The notes beneath the pieces are model-generated. The model was not told where the DNA came from. It saw only the letters and a list, made by a program, of their open reading frames with translations, and searched no databases. From Collinsella aerofaciens (GTDB lineage Bacteria > Actinomycetota > Coriobacteriia > Coriobacteriales > Coriobacteriaceae): a DNA stretch of 64,000 bases. The stretch is from positions 1,674,001 to 1,738,000 of the forward strand of contig NAKE01000001.1 of the NCBI GenBank assembly GCA_008680965.1, written 5' to 3'. Below are positions 26,963-35,449 of this stretch, in pieces. Every line of letters begins with the position of its first letter. The stretch's first letter is position 1. Both the position numbers and the translations under genes were made by a program.

Positions 26963-28297
26963 ATGAGCACACAGACCGAGCCCAAGCTCGTCACGCAAAT
27001 CGACTTCGCCCGCGCCGGACAAATCACGCCGCAGATGAAAGAAGTCGCCGAGCGCGAGCATCGCGACCCCGAGTACATCCGCGAGCGCGTGGCAGACGGC
27101 CGCATCGCCATCCCCGCCAACATCGTGCACATCAAAAAGGGCATGCGCGCCTTTGGTGTCGGCGAGGGCCTGTCCACCAAGGTCAACGTCAACCTGGGCA
27201 TCTCGGGCGACAAGGCCGATGCCGCCGAGGAATGGAAGAAGGTCAAGATCGCCGAGGACTTTGGCGCCGACGCCATCATGGACCTCTCCAACTCGGGCAA
27301 GACGCGCCAGTTCCGCCAGCAGCTCATCGACGAGACGCCGCTCATGGTGGGCACCGTCCCCATGTACGACGCCATCGGCTATATGGAAAAGCCGCTGGTC
27401 AAGCTCACCAAGGACGACCTGCTCGAGGTCGTGCGCGCGCATGCCGAGGACGGTGTGGACTTTATGACCATCCACTGCGGCATCAACAAGTCGGTCATCA
27501 AGACCTTCAAGGAGACCGGCCGTCTCATGAACATCGTCAGCCGCGGCGGCTCGCTGCTGTTTGGCTGGATGGAAGTCACCGGCAATGAGAACCCCTTCTA
27601 CGAGTTCTACGACGAGGTGCTCGAGATCTGCCACGAGTACGACGTGACGATTTCGCTCGGCGACTCCTGCCGCCCGGGCTGCCTCTACGACTCCAACGAT
27701 GCCACCGAGACCGCCGAGATGATCGAGCTGGGCAAGCTGTGCAAGCGCGCCTGGGCCGCCGGCGTCCAGGTCATGGTCGAGGGTCCGGGCCACATGGCGC
27801 TCGACGAGATCGCCGCCAACATGAAGCTGCAGAAGCGCCTGTGCCACAACGCCCCGTTCTATGTGCTCGGGCCGCTGGTGACCGATATCGGCGTGGGTTA
27901 CGACCACATCACCGCAGCCATCGGTGGTGCCATCTCCGCCAGCTCCGGCGCCGACTTCCTGTGCTACGTGACGCCGGCCGAGCACCTGTGCCTCCCCAAC
28001 GCCCAAGACGTGCTCGATGGACTCATGGCCACCAAGATCGCCGCACACGCCGCCGATATCGCCAAGAAGGTGCCCCACGCCCGCGACATGGACGACAAGA
28101 TGGGCCAGGCACGCCGCAAGCTCGACTGGGACGCCATGTGGAAGTGCGCGCTCGACCCGGTTACGGGCAAGAAGCGCTACGAGGAGTCCCCCGCCGCCAC
28201 CGAGGGCACTTGCACCATGTGTGGCAAGATGTGCGCCGTCCGCACCGTTAACAAGGTGTTCGAAGGCACGACGATCGACCTCGGCATGGAGGACTAA
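26963..28297 (+). CDS. thiC: Phosphomethylpyrimidine synthase ThiC
   Basis: A 444-residue radical-SAM-like ThiC. It has VNVNLGISGD, the SGKTRQFRQ region, LGDSCRPGCLYDS and the C-terminal Fe4S4 cysteine motif CTMCGKMCA. It rearranges aminoimidazole ribotide into HMP-phosphate for thiamin synthesis. The length matches the short ThiC form without the N-terminal domain of E. coli. The ATG at 26963 is chosen because GGGAG just upstream is the riboswitch-controlled site. thiD follows, in the same direction. Confidence 0.95.
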   Translation: MSTQTEPKLVTQIDFARAGQITPQMKEVAEREHRDPEYIRERVADGRIAIPANIVHIKKGMRAFGVGEGLSTKVNVNLGISGDKADAAEEWKKVKIAEDFGADAIMDLSNSGKTRQFRQQLIDETPLMVGTVPMYDAIGYMEKPLVKLTKDDLLEVVRAHAEDGVDFMTIHCGINKSVIKTFKETGRLMNIVSRGGSLLFGWMEVTGNENPFYEFYDEVLEICHEYDVTISLGDSCRPGCLYDSNDATETAEMIELGKLCKRAWAAGVQVMVEGPGHMALDEIAANMKLQKRLCHNAPFYVLGPLVTDIGVGYDHITAAIGGAISASSGADFLCYVTPAEHLCLPNAQDVLDGLMATKIAAHAADIAKKVPHARDMDDKMGQARRKLDWDAMWKCALDPVTGKKRYEESPAATEGTCTMCGKMCAVRTVNKVFEGTTIDLGMED

Positions 28298-28474
28298 CTC
28301 GTCACCGGAGCCACAAACGGCCACAAGGTGTTCGTCAATTGTTGACATGTGAACATTTTCTTACATTTACGTAAAGATTGCACCGCCCGCCCGGGATCGG
28401 CATACAGCCGGCCCGGGCAACTTTATAATGCAGACAGAAGACCCATTTGAATCCGACCGATCAAGGGAGCGAAC

Positions 28475-29305
28475 ATGGATCGCAGTAAGGTACCCGCCGT
28501 TCTATCCATCGCAGGATCCGATTCCAGCGGTGGTGCCGGCATTCAGGCCGACATCAAGACCATCACGGCGCACCGCCTGTATGCCGAGACGGCCATCACG
28601 GCCATCACCGCACAAAACACGCTCGGCGTCACCGCCGTGCAGAATATCTCCCCGGACATTGTCGCGGCGCAGATCGATGCCGTTTTTGACGATATTCGAC
28701 CCAACGCCGTCAAGATCGGCATGGTCTCCTCTGCCGAGATTATCGAGGTTATCGCCGACCGTCTGAGTGCCTGGGACGCACAAAATATCGTCGTCGACCC
28801 CGTCATGGTCGCCACCTCGGGCGCTCGCCTGATCGCAGAGGACGCCGCCGAAGCGCTTACCCGCCGCCTGTTCCCACTGGCGACCGTCATCACGCCCAAT
28901 ATTCCCGAGGCCATGGCCCTGCTTGACTACGAGGTCGACTCCGAGCGCACACAGCAAAATGCTGCCATGCTCCTCACCCGCCGCTTTGGTTGCGCATCCC
29001 TCGTTAAGGGTGGGCATCTTGTCAACGAGGCCAACGATGTGCTAGCAGAGCCCGCGCCGCTCGAGGACGAGGGCAACCATCTGGGCGATCCGCTCACCAC
29101 GTGGTTCCGCCACAAGCGCATCGAGACCGGCAACACGCACGGTACTGGCTGTACGCTTTCGTCCGCCATCGCCTGCGCGCTGGCCCAGGGCATGGATCTT
29201 GCCGATGCCGTCAACGCCGGCAAGGCCTACCTAACGGGTGCTCTCGCCGCTGGCTTTGACATGGGCAAAGGCTCCGGGCCCGTCAACCACATGTGGCAGT
29301 ACTGA
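28475..29305 (+). CDS. thiD: HMP/HMP-phosphate kinase ThiD
   Basis: A 276-residue ribokinase-fold ThiD: VLSIAGSDSSGGAGIQADIKT at the N-terminus, VVDPVMVATSGA in the middle and the anion-hole motif NTHGTGCTLSSAIA. It phosphorylates HMP and HMP-phosphate, the step after ThiC. AGGGAG precedes the ATG. The 177-base gap after thiC may hold its own promoter. It is the last clearly chromosomal gene before the prophage. Confidence 0.94.
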   Translation: MDRSKVPAVLSIAGSDSSGGAGIQADIKTITAHRLYAETAITAITAQNTLGVTAVQNISPDIVAAQIDAVFDDIRPNAVKIGMVSSAEIIEVIADRLSAWDAQNIVVDPVMVATSGARLIAEDAAEALTRRLFPLATVITPNIPEAMALLDYEVDSERTQQNAAMLLTRRFGCASLVKGGHLVNEANDVLAEPAPLEDEGNHLGDPLTTWFRHKRIETGNTHGTGCTLSSAIACALAQGMDLADAVNAGKAYLTGALAAGFDMGKGSGPVNHMWQY

Positions 29306-29424
29306 GACAGTTTGCCGCAGCTCGCTATTGATGCTGACCAACAGGCAAAACTCGCTGACGGTGCCGCAACACGCTGACCGTACTTAGGGTTTTGCGCCCA
29401 CTTGGGATATTCGATGGATACGAG

Positions 29425-29460
29425 AAAGGGGCCGTGGCGACGAACCGCCACGGCCCCTTT
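29425..29460. terminator. Hairpin at the chromosome-prophage junction
   Basis: A 15-base-pair stem (AAAGGGGCCGTGGCG arm) with a six-base loop and T runs on both sides lies between thiD and the last prophage gene. It should stop the late prophage transcript. The region 29306-29424 must hold the left attachment site or lie close to it, but no repeat can be matched within this window. Confidence 0.8.
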
Positions 29461-29465
29461 TGCTG

Positions 29466-29567
29466 TTATCGCCCGCGGTCGCTCCCGCCCCAGATCAGGG
29501 CGAGCGCGACAACCGTGACGAAGCTGCCCAGAATCGCGCCGAGCGCCGCGCCCATGACGAAAGCCAT
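29466..29567 (-). CDS. 33-residue membrane protein coupled to the amidase gene (DUF3789-like)
   Basis: The ORF starts MAFVMGAALGAILGSF, has one hydrophobic helix over residues 4-26 and ends WGGSDRGR. Its ATG overlaps the amidase stop (TAATG), so it is translationally coupled. Similar tiny proteins named DUF3789 occur in phages and mobile elements of Gram-positive gut bacteria; the match is by shape only. A role in lysis is possible from position. Confidence 0.6.
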   Translation of the reverse strand: MAFVMGAALGAILGSFVTVVALALIWGGSDRGR

Positions 29568-30640
29568 TACCACGGCACCCCGTCGGTGACGCAGACCTGA
29601 AGGCGGTCGAGCGGCTCGCCGCAGAAACCTGCGTAGTCGTCACCGCTATAGGTAGAGCCGTCGTCGCACACGGTGTCCAGCCATCCGGCGCGCGCAGTGG
29701 TCTGGGAGCGGTACCACGCCTGCTTGTACTCCTCACCGCTCGGCGTCACGTAGTACATGCGCACACCGTCGATGGTGTGACCGACGATACCGGCGCAGCC
29801 GTTCACGGTGTCGGCGCGGTCGCCCTTGGTCACATAGTCGAGCCAGCCGTCCTCGACGGTGTGGACCTGATACTTGAGCGTACCGCGATCAACTCGGGCG
29901 CAAAGGAGGTCGTGCTGTCGGCACGGGTAGCCCGCGAAGCCGTCGTCGCCGGCACCGAAGTCCGTCACCTCGTCCAGCCAGCCGCCGCCCTTGAGGTGCA
30001 GCGAGTAGTGGACGGGGACGCGGGCGCCAGTTGAGCGCGGGAAACCGCCCGGCGCGCCCTGCGAGGCCGAGGGCGTTGCGGGCGTGTACTGGGGCTGCAC
30101 GGTCGGCGCAGACGGCTGTGTGCCACCCACCATCGCGTCGTACCACTCGACGGCGCGCTGCATGTAGTGGTCGCGCTGGGAGCCCGCCAGCTCGCCCGGG
30201 CAGGCCGTGGACGACCAGTGCCGGTGCGGGAAGACGTTGACCATCCATGCCGGGCGACCGAGCTTGTAGTACAGGCACAGCGCCGCCACGAGGTGCGCAC
30301 CGCTCTCGATGGCGGCCTCGTGCACGGTCCACGGGCCGCGCGCGCTGTTGGCGTGCTCGATGGAGATCGTGGTGTCGTTGCCGCCGCCCGTGCCGATGCC
30401 GTCGCCGCATGCCCAGGCGCGGTCGGTGTCGTTGACGTGCTGCACGATATATCCGTTGCGGTCGACCGTGTAGTGCGCCGAGCAGTCGTTGCCCTTCCAG
30501 ATTCCGTTGCACTGGGCCGCATTGAGGTCACCCGCCATGTGATGGATGGTCACGCCCTTGATGCCGAACGGGCGGCCAGCCGAGAAGTTGCAGCCGAGCA
30601 GCATGTACTCGTCGGGCTGCACGTTAGCGAAGTCTGCCAT
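29567..30640 (-). CDS. Phage endolysin, N-acetylmuramoyl-L-alanine amidase
   Basis: A 357-residue endolysin. Residues about 20-170 form an Amidase_2/PGRP domain with zinc-ligand positions in VTIHHMAGD and PHRHWSSTACPGEL. A proline/serine-rich linker around residues 180-210 follows. The C-terminal part carries aromatic, Gly-rich wall-binding repeats (KGGGWLDEVTDFGAGDDG and later GWLDTVCDDG), resembling ChW-type repeats. It cuts the amide bond between muramic acid and L-Ala at lysis. The ATG at 30640 has AAGGAGGA upstream; the holin gene precedes it. Confidence 0.88.
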   Translation of the reverse strand: MADFANVQPDEYMLLGCNFSAGRPFGIKGVTIHHMAGDLNAAQCNGIWKGNDCSAHYTVDRNGYIVQHVNDTDRAWACGDGIGTGGGNDTTISIEHANSARGPWTVHEAAIESGAHLVAALCLYYKLGRPAWMVNVFPHRHWSSTACPGELAGSQRDHYMQRAVEWYDAMVGGTQPSAPTVQPQYTPATPSASQGAPGGFPRSTGARVPVHYSLHLKGGGWLDEVTDFGAGDDGFAGYPCRQHDLLCARVDRGTLKYQVHTVEDGWLDYVTKGDRADTVNGCAGIVGHTIDGVRMYYVTPSGEEYKQAWYRSQTTARAGWLDTVCDDGSTYSGDDYAGFCGEPLDRLQVCVTDGVPW

Positions 30641-30641
30641 G

Positions 30642-30947
30642 CTAGTCCTCCTTGATGTCGCCGAGCGCGAGCAGCGCGTCGAGCCATTTGTCCGTGATAC
30701 CGACGGATTTGAAGGCGGCATAGGCCACCTGCACGCCGCCGACACACGCGAAGATGGACGTCACCCACGCCGAGGGGTCGGTGGGCACGCCTCCCGCCAT
30801 GGCCGTGAGGGCGCCGCACCCCGCCGAGACGGCGATGGCCGTCCAGCGGGCGACGCTGCCCGTCATGGCCTTAGTCTTGATGGCCTGCACGATGTACGGC
30901 ACCACGAGCACCGTGGCGACGGTGAGGCTGGCCTGAATCTCAGTCAT
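30642..30947 (-). CDS. Phage holin
   Basis: A 101-residue protein with two or three hydrophobic segments (about 7-22, 34-52 and 60-80) and a charged C-terminus, right before the amidase. The layout and length fit phage holins that release the endolysin. There is no catalytic motif. Its stop is two bases from the amidase start, and TAGGAG precedes the ATG. Confidence 0.75.
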   Translation of the reverse strand: MTEIQASLTVATVLVVPYIVQAIKTKAMTGSVARWTAIAVSAGCGALTAMAGGVPTDPSAWVTSIFACVGGVQVAYAAFKSVGITDKWLDALLALGDIKED

Positions 30948-30957
30948 TTGATTGCTC

Positions 30958-31371
30958 CTATCTGCTTGTCTCCTTGTTGTACATGAGGTCGACTCGGTCG
31001 CAGATGTGGTCGACCTTCTGCGCCATTCCCTGGCTGCGTGCCTGGCTGTGCGCGAGGTCCGAGTGCAGCACCTCGTTCGAGGCCACCACGGACTCCATCA
31101 GCGTCTTCATGGCTTCCATGAGGCTGTTGGACCTCTCCATCTGGGCGGCGATGCGGCCCTCCATCTGCGAGCGCTCACGGTCGCGCTGCGCCCGCTCGGC
31201 CACCTCCTCCTGTTTGCGCTCCTCGCGCTTGAGGTCGAGGTTCGCCTTGCGCTCGTTCTGAACCTTGTACTCGGCCAGAAATTGCCGCCCAAAATAAAAG
31301 GCAATGAGCACAAGCGCCGCGCCGCCGAGCCAGCCCGGCCCATAGGGCGCGAACAGCTTGAGTACCTCCAT
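30958..31371 (-). CDS. Membrane-anchored coiled-coil phage protein
   Basis: A 137-residue protein with one N-terminal transmembrane helix (GWLGGAALVLIAFYFGRQF) followed by a long charged coiled coil (KREERKQEEVAERAQRDRER). It lies between the tail genes and the holin. Proteins of this shape in lysis cassettes may be holin partners or XhlA-like haemolysin-type helpers. The exact role is unknown. AAGGAGG precedes the ATG at 31371. Confidence 0.65.
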   Translation of the reverse strand: MEVLKLFAPYGPGWLGGAALVLIAFYFGRQFLAEYKVQNERKANLDLKREERKQEEVAERAQRDRERSQMEGRIAAQMERSNSLMEAMKTLMESVVASNEVLHSDLAHSQARSQGMAQKVDHICDRVDLMYNKETSR

Positions 31372-31388
31372 CCGGCCTCCTTCCCGTT

Positions 31389-31426
31389 CTGCAGCGTGGT
31401 GGGGCCCATTCCCCGCCACACTGCAG
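31389..31426. other. Imperfect hairpin between tail and lysis genes
   Basis: The arms start CTGCAGCGTGG and end CCACACTGCAG, giving an imperfect 16-base stem over a short loop. No T run follows, so it is not a standard terminator. It separates the tail module from the lysis module and might temper read-through or be an RNA processing site. Confidence 0.4.
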
Positions 31427-31449
31427 GTTCGGACCCCCGTAACGCGGGC

Positions 31450-31707
31450 CTACACCGATGCCATCGTGCCGACGCACACGGCCAGCGGGCCCTGCGACAG
31501 GATCACGGCGCGGTCGGTGATGATGCACCCCGTGCAGGAGCGCACCATCGGGACCGTCACCACCGCCCCGTGAAGCATCACGTCGAGCGCCGTGTCGTGG
31601 ACGCCCACGACCGTGCCGAACTCCATCGTCAGCCGCTTGCCGCCCGACGGCATCGCCGCCGCCAGCCGCGCCGCCGCGCCCTTGATTTCGGCCGTCGAAT
31701 CGCTCAT
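31450..31707 (-). CDS. Small phage tail-region protein, unknown
   Basis: An 85-residue protein with a beta-rich pattern (TMEFGTVVGVHDTALDVML, then VTVPMVRSCTGCI). I do not recognise a family. Its ATG overlaps the stop of the upstream tail protein (ATGA), so it is coupled to it. It might be a small OB-fold baseplate component, but that is a guess from strand pattern and position. Confidence 0.6.
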   Translation of the reverse strand: MSDSTAEIKGAAARLAAAMPSGGKRLTMEFGTVVGVHDTALDVMLHGAVVTVPMVRSCTGCIITDRAVILSQGPLAVCVGTMASV

Positions 31708-33269
31708 CGCTCGTACCTCCTCGCCGTGTGCTTTATGACGCAGCCGGCGTCAAGCGTCAGCGTCTGCTTCTGGATTGCCAGCTTGCCGACAACCCCGCCG
31801 GTCCTGTAGTTCATCGCCACCGCCATGCACGGCTCGACGGGCTTGTAGACGCTCCTGAACTCGTCCGTGCGCGTCACGGCGCGCTCGGTGGCGAGCAGCT
31901 CCGCCGCCTTGCGGTCCGCCGCCGCCTGCATGGCGTCCTGGGGCCAAGGCGTGGCGTTGCCTCCCTCCTCGACCTTGTCGGCGACGAACACGGCCTCGCC
32001 GCCGTCGATGTAGCAGTAGCCCCAGCTGACCTTGCTGTGGTTCTCCGTGGCGTGGTAGGTGTAGCTGACCTTCTGCCACTCGCCAGTCATGGTGAACCCC
32101 TTGGTCACCGGGCCAAGCGCCCTCTCCTGATCCCAGAAGGACTGTATGATGCCCGTCGCGCCCTTGGTGCCCTTGACCCACACGCTCTGCGTGTAGTCCG
32201 TATCCTTCTTGACGCTCGGCCCCTCGTCCTGGCAGAAGCCGACGCGCCCGCCACTCGAAACGAGCTTGATGCCGAAGAGCACGCCCGTCTGTGGCGAGTC
32301 GGGGACGTAGACGGTCTGGATGCTGCCGTGCGAATCGCTCTGCCTGAAGCTCTTATCCGACTTCTTGCCGGTGCCGATGAGGGCGTTGGCGGCGCCCTCG
32401 ACAAGGTTGCTGTCCTCGGTGTCCACACCCGGCAGGCTGTCGTAGCTGTAGCTCTTGACGATGCGACGCCCGACCGAGACGGTCGAGAGGTCTGAATCGG
32501 GCGAGTCGTCCACCGCCGTGCCTCGCACCGATGCGTCCTGCGTGCTGAAGTCCACGTGCACGACGTTGCAGACCTCGGCTCGGTTGGTCGATTCGGTCAT
32601 GTCCGACATGAAGCGCGCGTCCCTGCCCTCGGTGAACTCGGCCGAGATGGGCATGTCCGAGGGCTCGATGTAGCGCCTGAAGAGCACATTGCCCATGCGG
32701 TCGGTCGAGGCCGCGCGGAACCCCGCCGCCTCGAGGAGCAGGTTCACGGCATCCAGCTTGGTTTTGGCGTCGTTGTTCTTGCCCACGCCGAACACCCAGT
32801 TGCTGCCCAACAGGAGGCTGCTGCTGTCGGCGTAGACGGTGAGGCCGACCGACTCGGCTATCTTGACGGCCTCCTCCACCGCATTGCTGTCCTGGGCGAT
32901 CACGTAGGGGCCGTCGAAGTCGTCGTCCTTGAGCAGCTTCAGGAGGCCGTAGGCGTTGATTTGGCCCTCGCGGTAGGTGCCGTCGATGTCAACCGAGTCC
33001 ACAACGGGCATGAACGTCCCGAGGCACTCGCGCCTCTTGCTGCCGTCCGTGAAGGTGGCGTTGAGGTACACGCGCAGAAAGTCGTTGCCGACGTCGAACT
33101 TGTCGGCGAAGTCCAGGGATGCAGTCTCGTAGAGCGCCGTGTTCGCGTTGCGCTCGATGGAGCCGCCGTTCTCGATGTCGCGCACGAAGTCGAGTTCGAG
33201 CCCCGTCTCACGTGATACGCGCACGAAGTCGTAGGAGGCGTCGAACGGCCTTATCCAGCTATCAGCCAT
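31704..33269 (-). CDS. Phage tail-tip/baseplate protein with carbohydrate-binding-like insert
   Basis: A 521-residue tail protein that follows the FN3 tail protein gene. Residues 1-250 (WIRPFDASYDFVRVS and later DRMGNVLFRRYIEPS) look like a Tal/gp27-type hub module. Residues about 320-430 (VGFCQDEGPSVKKDTDYTQS to YCYIDGGEAVFVADKVEEGG) read like a jelly-roll carbohydrate-binding domain. The end resumes a tail-like fold. Such inserts bind cell-wall sugars. The naming is by context and pattern, not by a confirmed family match. Confidence 0.6.
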   Translation of the reverse strand: MADSWIRPFDASYDFVRVSRETGLELDFVRDIENGGSIERNANTALYETASLDFADKFDVGNDFLRVYLNATFTDGSKRRECLGTFMPVVDSVDIDGTYREGQINAYGLLKLLKDDDFDGPYVIAQDSNAVEEAVKIAESVGLTVYADSSSLLLGSNWVFGVGKNNDAKTKLDAVNLLLEAAGFRAASTDRMGNVLFRRYIEPSDMPISAEFTEGRDARFMSDMTESTNRAEVCNVVHVDFSTQDASVRGTAVDDSPDSDLSTVSVGRRIVKSYSYDSLPGVDTEDSNLVEGAANALIGTGKKSDKSFRQSDSHGSIQTVYVPDSPQTGVLFGIKLVSSGGRVGFCQDEGPSVKKDTDYTQSVWVKGTKGATGIIQSFWDQERALGPVTKGFTMTGEWQKVSYTYHATENHSKVSWGYCYIDGGEAVFVADKVEEGGNATPWPQDAMQAAADRKAAELLATERAVTRTDEFRSVYKPVEPCMAVAMNYRTGGVVGKLAIQKQTLTLDAGCVIKHTARRYER

Positions 33270-35448
33270 TGGCGGGCTCCTCCCACGTCTCCCACGTCGG
33301 GTCGCACGAAGCCACCCACGCGCCGTCGGAACGCTTCACGCTACAGCTGAGGCGGGCGCGGAACCGCTCGCCGTAGAGATCGCGCACCCAGAAGCGCCCC
33401 GCCATGTTCATGACCTCGAGGAATGACTTGTAGTCCTCCTCGTCGAGCAGCAGGAAGTCCATGCTGTCCTTGACGTCCCGTTCGTTGATGCCGTACGAGA
33501 CGGGCAGCCCTTCCCCGCCGTCGGCGAAGTGCAGCATCTTGTATCCGTGCGTCACCTTACGGCTCGAGCCCTTCTTGAGATAGCGCCCGAGCCACGACCT
33601 CTCAGCGCCGGCTCCCCAGTTGAGAGCCACCTCGCGGCTCGCCACGGTCGTTTTGACCCTCGTCGCTGTGCTCACGCCCGTCGCGGCGTAGGCAACCGCG
33701 ACGTACTCGAACTCGCTGTTGAGCGGAGGCAGCGGGTCGCTCGCGCCCTCGCCCGCCGCAAGATGCGAGCCGAGCTGCAGGGTCGAGCCGTCGGGCAGGA
33801 CGCGCGACACGGTGAAGTGGGACGTCTCGGGCGTGTCGTCGCTGTCGGCCTTGCCTGGGAATACCGACAGCTGGCATCCCAACCTCTCGTCGACGAAGAT
33901 GTTGAGCGACGGTTTGGCTGGCGGTGCCCAGTTGGTCTGGAAAGTTCTCGAGACGGTGACCGATAGCGACGATCCGGCCGTGACCGTGAGCATGACCCTG
34001 TACGGCGTGAAGTTGACGAAGGCGTGCTGCGCGTAGCCGAGGCCAAAGGAGCGCGCGTCCTTGTCCACAGTCCCGCTCCACAGGAGATTGCCCCTGATGT
34101 CGCACAAAGACAGGTACTGTCGACTGACGCCCGTCTCGTCGGCCACCTTCCACGTGAAGGTATGCGGCACCGCGCGCAGGGTCGCCCCGTCCGCAGCCGG
34201 ATCGGTGAAGAATGCCTGGGGCGCGTCCGCCACGATATATGCCGCCGCGCTCGACCATGCGCCCCAGTCCTCGTCGAGGCCCTTGGTGCGCACGCGCACG
34301 GTGTAGGGGCCCTTGGTGCCGGTCGGCAGCTTCAGGCTCGTACCCGGGCCATCGACCGTCGTGGTGGTGGGACCCGTCGGCGTCGCGACCTGCACCTCAG
34401 CCGAGGTCTGCGCCGAGCCGTCCGGATGGTTGGGCACCCATTCGAGCGTCGCGGTCGAACCTGTGGCGTAAGCCGCCCTGACGCCCCTGATGGACGGTGC
34501 GAGCGGCGGGCATATCGTCGTGACCTCGTTAGACTCCGTCCACGGGCCCTTGAGCCCGCTCTTGATGGCTCGGACGCGGTAGCGCACCGTTCCCGCCGGG
34601 GCCTCCTCGTCCTCCCACGAGGCGTTCACGTCCGCAGCGACCCACGTCTTGCCGCCGTCGGTCGTGAGCTGGAACTCCCAGCTGTCGACGAAGGCCGGTG
34701 CGTCGTGCCCCTTGAGCACGACCTTCGCCGCCTCCGCCTTGACGGCCTCGAGCATGCCGAGCGCCGTCGGCGTGGTGTAGATCGCCGGCGCGCTCACGCC
34801 GTAGTCCGACGTGCCGCCGGGGCCCGTCGCCTTGGCGGAGAAGATGCACATGCAGCCCGGCTCGAGGCCGTTGTAGGTGTGGCTCGTGGTGTCCCGGCCG
34901 ACGGTGCCGACGTCGGTGAACTCGCCGGGCCCGTTCTTGACCACGCCGACGATAACGGTCGACCACGGGTAGTCGCCGTCCATGCCCGTGTAGTCGACGT
35001 CCCAGCTCACCTTTGCCGAGGTGTCGCTCAGGCGCTCCGCCCTGATGTTCTTGGGCGGATGCGGCGTGTGGTAGGCGCGGCAAGGGACCGTGACGGTGTT
35101 TGAGGCGTTGGAGGTGCCGTTGCCGAAACCTCCCGTGACATTGATCTGGCCCGTGAAGGTGTGGTTGTAGTCGCTGCCGTTGCCACGGCTGAGCGTGATG
35201 TCGCGCGACGTGCACTGCACCCACACCCAGCCGGAGTTGTTCGTCGAGTAGACCGAGCCGTTCCACGAGCCGCCCGCCGACGAGCTGCCGTTTGCGTAGC
35301 AGTCGATGGCGTAGCGCGTGCCGTATCCGTGCGTGACGCGGTACGTCACGGTGGTGTCCGTGCGCCCGACCTCGGCAACGTCCACGTACGCGCACCAGCA
35401 GTACTTTCTATAGCCACTGCCGCCTTGAACCCAGTTTCCCTGCGCCAT
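33262..35448 (-). CDS. Phage tail protein with fibronectin type III domains
   Basis: A 728-residue protein. The N-terminus (about 1-125) is rich in Gly, Ser, Asn and aromatic residues (NGSSSAGGSWNGS). At least three FN3-like domains follow, beginning near PPKNIRAERLSDTSAKVSWD, PLAPSIRGVRAAYATGSTATL and SLNIFVDE. The C-terminal 120 residues (GYKMLHFADGGEGLPV, then DLYGERFRARL) fit a tail-tip attachment domain. It lies between the tape measure and the hub-like gene. FN3 domains in phage tails help surface attachment. Confidence 0.75.
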   Translation of the reverse strand: MAQGNWVQGGSGYRKYCWCAYVDVAEVGRTDTTVTYRVTHGYGTRYAIDCYANGSSSAGGSWNGSVYSTNNSGWVWVQCTSRDITLSRGNGSDYNHTFTGQINVTGGFGNGTSNASNTVTVPCRAYHTPHPPKNIRAERLSDTSAKVSWDVDYTGMDGDYPWSTVIVGVVKNGPGEFTDVGTVGRDTTSHTYNGLEPGCMCIFSAKATGPGGTSDYGVSAPAIYTTPTALGMLEAVKAEAAKVVLKGHDAPAFVDSWEFQLTTDGGKTWVAADVNASWEDEEAPAGTVRYRVRAIKSGLKGPWTESNEVTTICPPLAPSIRGVRAAYATGSTATLEWVPNHPDGSAQTSAEVQVATPTGPTTTTVDGPGTSLKLPTGTKGPYTVRVRTKGLDEDWGAWSSAAAYIVADAPQAFFTDPAADGATLRAVPHTFTWKVADETGVSRQYLSLCDIRGNLLWSGTVDKDARSFGLGYAQHAFVNFTPYRVMLTVTAGSSLSVTVSRTFQTNWAPPAKPSLNIFVDERLGCQLSVFPGKADSDDTPETSHFTVSRVLPDGSTLQLGSHLAAGEGASDPLPPLNSEFEYVAVAYAATGVSTATRVKTTVASREVALNWGAGAERSWLGRYLKKGSSRKVTHGYKMLHFADGGEGLPVSYGINERDVKDSMDFLLLDEEDYKSFLEVMNMAGRFWVRDLYGERFRARLSCSVKRSDGAWVASCDPTWETWEEPANG

Positions 35449-35449
35449 G

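Noticed and set aside
26792..28348. Upstream extension of the minus-strand membrane protein across thiC
   Set aside because: thiC on the plus strand is certain and riboswitch-controlled; the extension lacks similarity and the GGGGAGG site fits the start at 26791.
29306..29424. Left attachment site of the prophage
   Set aside because: It must be near here, but the right prophage end is outside the window, so no direct repeat can be compared.
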